Shown one piece after another: positions 56,560 through 64,000 of a DNA stretch of 64,000 bases. How positions within the stretch are numbered: position 1 is the stretch's first letter; the number at the start of each line of letters is the position of its first letter. This DNA is from Sphagnum compactum (taxonomy: Eukaryota; Bryophyta; Sphagnopsida; Sphagnales): positions 19,154,875-19,218,874 of the forward strand of contig OZ234495.1 in assembly GCA_965153455.1 (NCBI GenBank), written 5' to 3'. The translations under genes and the position numbers were made by a program. A model generated the notes under the pieces. It ran no database searches. It saw nothing but the letters and a program-made list of their open reading frames with translations, and was not told the DNA's origin.

Positions 56560-57300
56560 GCCATGGCAATCATGGCAAGTTATTGATTTTTCATTCATAT
56601 GAATGTCAAGGAATTCAAACCAAAAATCCATTTGATGAAATTTTAAGTTTAAGTTTTGATTTAAGACCTTTAAAAGTGAACATTTATGGCATTAGACATG
56701 AATCAATTTTGCAAAGGACTATCACAAGGACTCATAATAAAACACATTTGGTGGGAAAAAATTAAGAGGATAAAAACCTATTAACCACATTAAAAAAACA
56801 TTCATACCCTAAAATATGTGGAATTCTAAAACTTTAAAAAAAAATTCAAACAACTTTCTAAAATTGATTCAAAATTTTAGAACTTCAAAAGTCCTTTGCC
56901 AAACATAAATGGGGTAAAACGTATATGATGTGTTAAAGAAAGTTGTAATCTATCATATAAGAAAACATAAAAATGTAAAAAAAAAATGGTTATGATTTGA
57001 AATTATTATCATTTTTAAAGACAAAACACTAAGTTTACAAGAATCAGGACACTTTCAAAAATTCATATTTATTCAAAAATGATTAAAAAGAAACATGTCA
57101 TGTACTTGGACAACTATAAGAATTTATTATAACAAGTTGCAAAAAAACTTGTTTCAAAATTCATTCATATGAAAAAGCTTTTTTTGGCAAAATGGACATA
57201 TAGTCCTTTTCTAAAGTAATCATGTTGGTTCGTTATATATCATTTGCACCCATATAGTGAAGTAATACATCTCATTATTCTAAAAGGAGAATTGGAATTT
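56560..57300 (+). repeat. Dispersed repeat family R2, copy 2
   Basis: Collinear, diverged copy of 43851-44545 in the same orientation. It ends shortly before the PIF/Harbinger remnant. Confidence 0.7.
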
Positions 57301-57733
57301 GAATTTACCAAAAATGCAAAAAAAAATGCAAATTTTGTCTTCATCTTTTTTTTCTTTTTTTTTTTCAATTTTGAAACCATAGTTGATTTGATTTGAAGTT
57401 TGAAATTTACAACAAGTAAGAGATTTCTTTTTGTAAAATATTGTATTTAGATTGGGCCAATTGGGATTTTTTGCCTTTGCCCCCCTTTCCCCCCATTCGC
57501 CCTTATTCAATTCATCCATTATGGGGATTGAACTATATTTCTTTGGGGGAAGGGAGAAGAGCCAACCACCAAACAATCTTTATTTCAAATGATTTGACAT
57601 GGTTTCTATTTCGATTATCCATGTATTGCATTTATGATTTTTAAATTTTAAGGATTATTTTCAACTTGTATTTCATGGCTTCTTATCCCAATTGGTTTTC
57701 TAGGGGTGGATACATGGTTGAAGTTCCACCGGA

Positions 57734-58042
57734 ATGTTAGCTTCCATCCTTGGATTTTCAAGGATTCCAATTGTTTACAAGCGAAATTTTAATGCAATTT
57801 ATAAACAGTACAAGGATGATAAAATTGCAAATGAAATTTTAAGTATTGATTGTCGTGAATGTCCTTTTTATGATGCATTAAATAGTTGGTGGCATCAGAG
57901 TGGAAATGTGAGGAAACATGTGAACACTTTTGCCAATGAAACTAAAGAAGTTGTAAGTAATCCAAAATCCAAAGCAGATTTTGATAGTGCTTCAAAGGAT
58001 GAAGGTAATAAAGAGCTGATTGAGAAATCTCACCCTAGATGA
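57734..58042 (+). pseudogene. PIF/Harbinger companion (Myb/SANT-like) protein, 3' fragment
   Basis: An open frame of 102 codons contains FNAIYKQYKDDKIANE, then ECPFYDALNSWWHQSG, then VRKHVNTFANET and an acidic/serine tail (DFDSASKDEGNKE). This is the C-terminal half of the Myb/SANT-like companion proteins encoded beside plant Harbinger transposases. In that family the companion binds element ends and carries the transposase to the nucleus. The N-terminal SANT helices, which should precede FNAIYKQ, are missing or frameshifted upstream, so the apparent start at 57734 is not the original one. It converges with the broken transposase at 58540-59586, as in autonomous Harbinger elements. A retained host role is possible but unsupported. 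Confidence 0.75.
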
Positions 58043-58539
58043 GGTTGAAAACATAACAAAAAAAAAGAAGCTTAATGTGTATGAACATTTTTCAACCATG
58101 GATAAACATAATACAACCATGTTACAATAATTCGTTGAAACCAATGTTTTATTCAAAAACATGGATGTTCAAATTAAATGTTTCATAGATAAATTGTAGG
58201 TTACATAAGATGTGAACCTATGAATAATTCATCACATTTTGACCTAAAATGAGATGTATCTGGGAAGGTAACGTTGCATCTTTTTTCAAATTAAATTCAA
58301 AAAAGTTTTTTGCTAAAACTTCATGAATTGCCATAGTTTTTATCAACATCTTTTTTACTTTTTATTTTTGCTTTCCTACCGGGATTGTTTTCCATGGTTG
58401 TCAACACGTGATTTTCATTTTCACCTTGATGTTCCATGTCTTCCATGTCATTTTATCATCTCCATCCACAATCCTTGGATTTTGTAACCTTTTCATTATA
58501 TAATTGCTTTTTTAGCGGCCTTGAAAATATTAGCTCCTT

Positions 58540-59586
58540 TCAAGTTTCCAAATGTTGTTTTTGTTTCAATTTCTACATTTCTTTGAGCCTCCAAAGTTGA
58601 ATCCATGTCAAAGCTATCCGAGTTAATAATTCACATGTTGTGTAAACATATGCAAGCTATGACCAAGTGTGGCATGTGTTGTAATGGAATGTCTACTATC
58701 TTTAGTATAATTTTGAATCTATTTTTCATCATTCCAAAACCCTTTCCACTAACATCCTCGTACTAAATTATATAAAATTCCAATGTGCTTTGTGTTTTGA
58801 TAGTCCATCTTTCTCACCTTTGAAGTGCGAATAAAACCATTCCCACATTGGATAAGTGACATCTCCTATCAACTTATAAGGTAAGAATTTGTCCTTCATC
58901 ACTTGTCTTCCTACATATGTTTTTGGAAAAGAGCCCAATCATGGAAACTTGCCACCCACCCATCATCATTATCCTAAAAACTACATTTTGCGTCTACAAT
59001 TCCTTGAATCAATACGGAGTGAAACCTTTTTTTTAACAATAATATGATTTTGGGTCTACCTTAGATTGCAAGAATTGAAATATGACTACCATTTATGGCA
59101 CTTTAAATGTACAAAATCCGATGCAACCTCTTAGAACTAATATTGGTTTCTTTGATCTTGTTTCTAGTCAATATAGGGATCTCCAATGGTTTCAAGTGCT
59201 TTTTAATTGCTAAATATAATTCTTTCACTATAATTGATGATGTCCTTTTTGCAATGCCATAGACCTCTTCATACATTTGCAAATGATTTCCACTACCTAG
59301 TTGTGCAAGAGCCATTGCTATTTGAATTTCAATTGGGATGCTTTCTCTCATGTGTGTATTTTTTTCTCAAGACTTGGATCACAACCCTAATCAATGAGCG
59401 AAATGTGTCATATTTTAAAAAAAAGCTCCCCAAAAGTTGATTTTTCATGTATCCTCGTGCCTTTTCATACATCCACATGTTACAAACTTCTGATGCTATG
59501 TCAACAAACTCCATGAAAAATAACATTGCACTCATCACATTCCAATGTTGTCCAATAGCTACTTGTGCAATCAACCACTTATGCAA
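58540..59586 (-). pseudogene. PIF/Harbinger transposase (HARBI1/DDE_4 type), decayed
   Basis: Reading the minus strand from 59586: FRSLIRVVIQVLRKKYTHER, then a frameshift at about 59350 into MRESIPIEIQIAMALAQLGS, HLQMYEEVYGIAKRTSSIIV and KKHLKPLEIPILTRNKI. Further on, in several frames with stops, come INGSHISIL, KKRFHSVLIQGIVDAKCSF, FHDWALFQK, a KGEKDGLS-like stretch and a weak CLHN-like end. This order is that of plant PIF/Harbinger transposases. The first catalytic Asp, normally in the DGSH motif, reads Asn here (NGSH). With at least two frameshifts and several stops it cannot encode an active enzyme. It lies convergent to the companion-protein remnant at 57734-58042. Element ends were not identified. 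Confidence 0.82.
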
Positions 59587-60470
59587 TCACTTGATGCATG
59601 GCTGTAGTAAAAACAAGAACCACCAATCTTTTGTGTTTTACACTCATTCAATTTCATTGTGTGTAGTAAGAGTAAAAATGAAGAAAAAAAACATAAAACA
59701 AAAAACCATGAAAGAAAGGAAGAAGAGAGAAAAGACCAAAGGTTAACCTAATAATCTAGTCACAAGTCCATCACACATTTTTGATATTGGACCCTTGAAT
59801 TGGACCCCAACCCTTTAAACACACTCATTGTACCTCCGAAAAAATGATTTTTTTTTAATGTGAAGAAGGTCCAATTCCAGGTTCAATTTGCTTCAAATTT
59901 CTGATTATTATTTCTTTTACTATTCACAAAAAATGAAACCCAAAAGAAAGAGGCTGGAAGGGTCTATACACAGACCTTTCTTTCTGACGTAAAGAAACAA
60001 AGCGTTTTCTTTCTTCGTTTTTGGTATCTTTCTGCTTTCTTGTTTTTGTTCCTCAAAGAAATGATGAAAAAAGGTTAAAAAAAAGAAAATGAAAAGAAAA
60101 CGAAAAGACAAAAAAAAAAAGAAGAAAAAGGGCAGAAAGAGACAAAACGAGGAAAAAGTAACTTTCCAAAAGCTCTGAAGTTAATTTTCCAAGCCCCTTC
60201 TTGCGGGGAACTGACGCAAATGGTAAGTTCTGGTGCGATCTTTCCACGTACAATCGTGGCGAAAATTACAGGAAGAAAAAAACGCACGGTTTCTTTAGGT
60301 GGGCAGAAGAACAGACAAATCACCTGCCCAACCAAAATCTTCCATGATCAGAAATCCAAGTACATTTATTACTCCACAAAACCCGGGCAGAAAGAAAATA
60401 AAATAAAATGGGCCTGTAGTTTGTACACTGTGGCCTTGCAAATTTACGATAAAAAGTATCTGAAGGCAAA
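59587..60470. other. Intergenic DNA, no gene recognised
   Basis: Low-complexity A/G-rich stretch (60060-60160) and short unassigned frames. It precedes the R1 repeat copy. Confidence 0.45.
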
Positions 60471-60479
60471 AGAAGAAAT

Positions 60480-61075
60480 TATGGAAACTCAAATATTTCA
60501 ACCATGCAAAAAATATAATCTTCAAAAAACAAAAAAAACCAAAATCCTTCCAGATATTATTATAACTCTATAATAACTAATCTCAAGTTTCAACACAAGC
60601 CAAAATATCATCTTTCAAAAATCCTCATATAAAAATAGAGACCTATTATTATTAGGAAAATTTTAAATTCACACCTTTTTTGGTTAAATTTACACCTTTT
60701 TTGGTTACATTCACACCCTTTCTTCGCTCCTCCGATTTTATGCAGATTAAACTTTAAGAGTATGTTCCTTTATCAGTTCAATTACTTCTGCGGGCAAGTT
60801 TTCGAGTTGTGCCCTGATTGACCACAGACCCCACACTTGCGTCCTTCCACGTATTCAAAGTGAGACTTGTCTCTGGTCGTGCTGCTGGGTGGGGCAGACA
60901 CACTCAAATTTAATCTGCATATAATCGGACGCGCGAAGAAAGGGTGTGAATTTAACCAAAAAAGGTGTGAACTTAAAATTTTCCTATTATTATTATTATT
61001 GTTATTACCTAGGGGCCAAAATCCCTTAAGCTACTATACTCTCTGTAATGAACCTAAACACAATAATATCCAAAG
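60480..61075 (+). repeat. Dispersed repeat R1, copy interrupted by a MITE
   Basis: Direct-orientation paralogue of 50050-50300, split at 60654-60985 by an inserted MITE. After the insertion it resumes with TTATTACCTAGGGGCC and ends near ACACAATAATATCC. Confidence 0.88.
60654..60985. mobile_element. MULE-like MITE with long inverted repeats (332 bp)
   Basis: The inverted arms are about 85-100 bp long. Both begin AGGAAAATTTTAA and share TTCACACCTTTTTTGGTTAA and TATGCAGATTAAA. The left arm has an extra internal copy of ACACCTTTTTTGGTTA. Both sides are flanked by ATTATTATT (60645-60653 and 60986-60994), a 9-bp duplication as expected for Mutator-like elements, although the motif is simple sequence. 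The paralogous site at about 50220 lacks the element, which confirms the insertion. No coding capacity. Confidence 0.87.
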
Positions 61076-61199
61076 CAGAAGAAAAGGTATTCCATTTGTA
61101 GGTAGGTATCCTCGTGATCCTCCAACTTGATGATTCTTGTCCAAAATACACGAGAAAGTAGTAATATAAAATAAAACAAAAGGAATAAAATTTTGCGAA

Positions 61200-61878
61200 A
61201 AAAGAATTAAAAAAACATGGGTCTCCTGTCTGTTTCAACTTTCACCGCTATAGCCTGTCGAATGAATGAATGAATGACTGCCTGCACCCGGTGACTAGAA
61301 ACGGGCTGGTCCCGGTCCTGTACCGGGTGAACCCGTCGCCCACGACCCGCCCCCGGCCTCCCTCCCTTTTCCTCTTCCTTCCTTCCTTCCTTCACGGGCA
61401 GAGAGGAGGGATTTACGTCGAACAAGTAATAGCCGTTCAAAAAGACAGATGATGAGTTCTTGAGCGTTGGATTTGCGTGCAAATGGGCGGAGGGGCGACT
61501 TGTGTGTAAAGGTGTCGCTATTGCTGTCGTTGTCGTAGTCGTCGTCGTCTTCTCGTCGCCTTCTCGGGTCGAGGTTTCCTACTCAACGAAGTGGTCCGAA
61601 TGCTGTTGTTGTTGCTTTTATTGTTGTTTCTTCTGCTGCTGCTGCTTCTGGGATCAGCGGCGGCGGATTATAATACCTCTGGTTCTTCTGTCGTCGTGGT
61701 TGTCGCAGGAAAGTTTGTGCTGCTTCAGGTCGGGTTTTTTGCTTTTTTCTGGGGTTGCTTTTGGGGTTTGTTGAGAAGGAAAACATTTCGGGAGCTTTGT
61801 TGTTCTTCGTTTTGTGCACAAAACGTGTTCGGTGAAAGGGACAGACACAGAAGGGAGCCCTGAGGGAAGCAAGCTGCG

Positions 61879-61924
<46 letters not shown>

Positions 61925-62423
61925 TGTGTGTGTGTGTGTTCATGGCTGCCAAGGATATGTGTGGCAGGATGCGACTGGAGCGTTGGGGCGTCAGTTGACT
62001 CCAGATGCGCGTGCTACTCTCGGGAACACGATTCCGGGGGTTTTGAACACAAGCTCGGTTCCGTAAGACATCGTCTGCTCTGTTCCCTAAGACAATCTTC
62101 CGATTCCTAGAAGCTGTCGTTGGGAGTTCAGGCGACTCCTTTTTCTCTCTCTCTGTGCCTCCTTCCGTTGCATCGCCTTATGCGCTGTTGTCGCTCGTTC
62201 ATAGCGGCACGGCCGGGAACTCGGGAGATTCCTTCGTGGCCTTTTGTTTCCGGTAAGAGCAAGTCCTTTGAAGAGCACAGGGACTGTGTTGAGCAGGCGT
62301 GTTCTGGGGGCAAGGATATCCTCGCTTTTGTCAATTAGCAACCGGGCAAAAGCTTTTATCGGCGGCAGAAGGAAGGATCAGCAGTTTTCACTGCAGTTTA
62401 GGTGTGGATTGAGCAGTAGCTCA
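61200..62423 (+). promoter_or_regulatory. Promoter and 5' UTR region of the receptor-like cytoplasmic kinase (inferred)
   Basis: GC rises sharply here. The region has pyrimidine- and GT-rich low-complexity sequence (GTCGTCGTCGTC at about 61535-61550; TTGTTGTTG and CTGCTGCTG at about 61602-61650) and a (GA)n-(GT)n microsatellite at 61882-61939. A possible 5' UTR intron donor (CCGGTAAGAG) lies at about 62251. The frame of the kinase is open back to 62244 but has no ATG before 62424. No TATA box was identified. Confidence 0.4.
61882..61939. repeat. (GA)n-(GT)n compound microsatellite
   Basis: About 20 GA units run directly into about 9 GT units in the probable leader or promoter of the kinase gene. 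Confidence 0.95.
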
Positions 62424-63874
62424 ATGTCTTGCTTTCCGTGCCTGCGGACAAGGGTAAAAGAGGACAGCAGCAAAGTTGCAAGTATTTCTGGTGAGTGTTT
62501 TTCTTGCATACCTATTATTGCAGAGTCTTCAAGAGTGTCTGTGCGTTTGCAAATCCTTTCTTTCTGCACAGTGTGTGTTGCACAAACATGGTTTCTATCT
62601 GGATCCAATTAGCTTCAGTTGAAGCCTTGTACTAGCACCCAGCGTTGTGTGTTGCCTGATCTCTAGTTAGAGGATCACATGTCCTCATGCACAATATAAG
62701 GGCAGTTTCATGCAGTCAGGTGTAAAGTGGAAACACTTGCAGAACACAAAGAAGAACACATTTTTGTTTATAAGTATGAAAATAAAAATAAAAACAAATA
62801 AAAATTTCAGCTCTCTTGATACACACCTAGAACTGCCCTGGAACAACCATATGAAGCATGCAATCACAATGGGCAGAATCAGTCTTCACATGAGCATTAT
62901 AAGCTTACACTTGATGATGGGAGTTCTTGGTGCATGTTTTTCGAGGGAATCACCATAACAGAGCTTCTGAGAATCAAATAACTCTGAGAATACAGTGCAT
63001 GCATGTACTCATAGTTGTTCCTATGCTGCGGTGATTTGTTTTTGCTTTGTAGTCAATAATTCAGAGGTGACCCAAGATGGGTCAACTGCAAGTCCCCGTG
63101 GATTGCCACCAAAGGCTGTTGGTGCTTTATCCTTTACAATGGCCGAGCTAAACAGGATGACATCAAATTTCTCTGAATCACACAAGATTGGTCAAGGAGG
63201 CTTTGGTTCTGTGTATCAAGGGAAGCTCCATGATGGTCGACTAGTTGCCATTAAGCGAGCCAAAAAGGTAGTACTTCCCTTGTGGCCAAGTGTGACACTG
63301 CTTCCTGACAAGGACACTGGATAACCCAAGAGGGCCCCATTTGTGGTGTGGACATGGGGTTATTCTGGAGACGGTTGTCTTGTTGCGGTGTGAATTTGAT
63401 AAGTGAGTTGGAAGTGCTCCTGATATCAAAGGAATTGGGATCTGCATTGAAACTTGATTTTCAAATTGTTTTTTCCCATGTGCCTAGAATTCGGAATTAG
63501 TGATGGGAGGGTTATCATGTTATTCAGTTGATTGGTCACAGGTTAAACTTACCCACGTGATCTGATGATTCTCTGTGAGGTCTTGCATTGGTGATATGAG
63601 TCTCTACATTATTTTATGAGAACTGTGTAGGCCGTGAGGATGTTAATTTTGACTTCTTCCCTTCAAGAAGACCCAAGACTGATGTTTGTATTGTGTGGAT
63701 GGCAGGAGGTATTTGAGACACGGGTTTCAACTGAGTTTGAGAATGAGGTTAACATGCTTTCACAGGTGGAGCACTTGAATCTTGTGAAGCTTATAGGCTA
63801 CTTGGAGGAAGGAGATGAGCGAATCTTAGTCACTGAGTATGTGACCAATGGGAACCTCCGCCGGCACCTTGATG
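62424..63874 (+). CDS. Calmodulin-binding receptor-like cytoplasmic kinase (CRCK/RLCK-IV type), 5' part
   Basis: Exons: 62424-62490, 63053-63267 and 63706-63874 (ends inside a codon at a GT donor and continues off the window). Junctions are GT-AG and phases agree. The product starts MSCFPCLR, whose Cys3 and Cys6 are candidate S-acylation sites for plasma-membrane attachment. After a linker comes AVGALSFTMAELNRMTSNF, then the ATP-binding glycine loop IGQGGFGSVYQG (68-79), VAIKRAKK with catalytic Lys K90, FENEVNMLSQVEHLNLVKL with the helix-C Glu (E108), and DERILVTEYVTNGNLRRHLDG with the hinge. This order and wording match plant CRCK1/CRCK2-type Ser/Thr kinases of RLCK group IV. The catalytic HRD and DFG motifs lie beyond the right edge. 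ATG 62424 is the first ATG in its frame. The substrate is unknown, and calmodulin binding is inferred from the family. Confidence 0.87.
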
Positions 63875-64000
63875 GTACACTTGTCATGAAGACATACATG
63901 TGTATTAAGCAATGACTTATGCAGAGAGGTTAACCTGATCCTGTGAATAAGGAGGTTTAATATGTAGGGGAGGGAGATCATGCATACAGTTAAGTTTGTT

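Overview
This is nuclear DNA of a land plant. The evidence is GT-AG-spliced genes with many short exons, a type-A response regulator of the plant cytokinin phosphorelay type, a plant receptor-like cytoplasmic kinase, TTTAGGG telomere-type repeats, and typical plant DNA transposons (PIF/Harbinger, CACTA, MULE-like and Tourist-like MITEs). Very long AT-rich intergenic stretches full of decayed repeats, and divergence of the proteins from the angiosperm versions I know, lead me to suspect a seed-free plant such as a fern. The sequence alone does not prove that.

Layout: (1) 1-675, minus strand: 5' coding exon of a type-A response regulator that runs off the left edge, with an unusually long 205-residue N-terminal extension; 676-2500 is its low-complexity 5' region. 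(2) 2.5-17.5 kb: no recognisable gene. It holds two related Tourist-like MITEs, a 58-bp tandem array and smaller repeats. (3) 17503-24769, minus strand: a complete 15-exon alanine aminotransferase gene of 513 codons, with a tandem duplication in intron 1 and telomere-like repeats about 0.8 kb upstream of its ATG. (4) 25.9-27.0 kb: a nested fold-back element. (5) 27-61 kb: a gene-poor, AT-rich transposon graveyard. It holds a delimited non-autonomous CACTA element (33967-36478), a young Tc1/pogo-type transposon with near-perfect 22-bp inverted ends and one in-frame stop (38331-40743), a probable second CACTA end, a decayed PIF/Harbinger pair (Myb/SANT-like companion plus broken transposase, 57.7-59.6 kb) and a MULE-like MITE at 60.65 kb whose empty site is preserved in a paralogous repeat at 50.2 kb. 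(6) 62424-end, plus strand: first three coding exons of a calmodulin-binding receptor-like cytoplasmic kinase (CRCK/RLCK-IV type), cut by the right edge, with a GC-rich 5' region.

The three host genes belong to separate processes (cytokinin signalling, carbon/nitrogen metabolism, membrane-proximal kinase signalling). Nothing suggests that they are co-regulated. Between them, repeat insertion explains most of the structure I can see. The strongest unusual signals are the response regulator's N-terminal extension, the almost intact Tc1/pogo element, the MITE with a matching empty site, and a perfect 60-bp inverted repeat whose two copies lie 8 kb apart.
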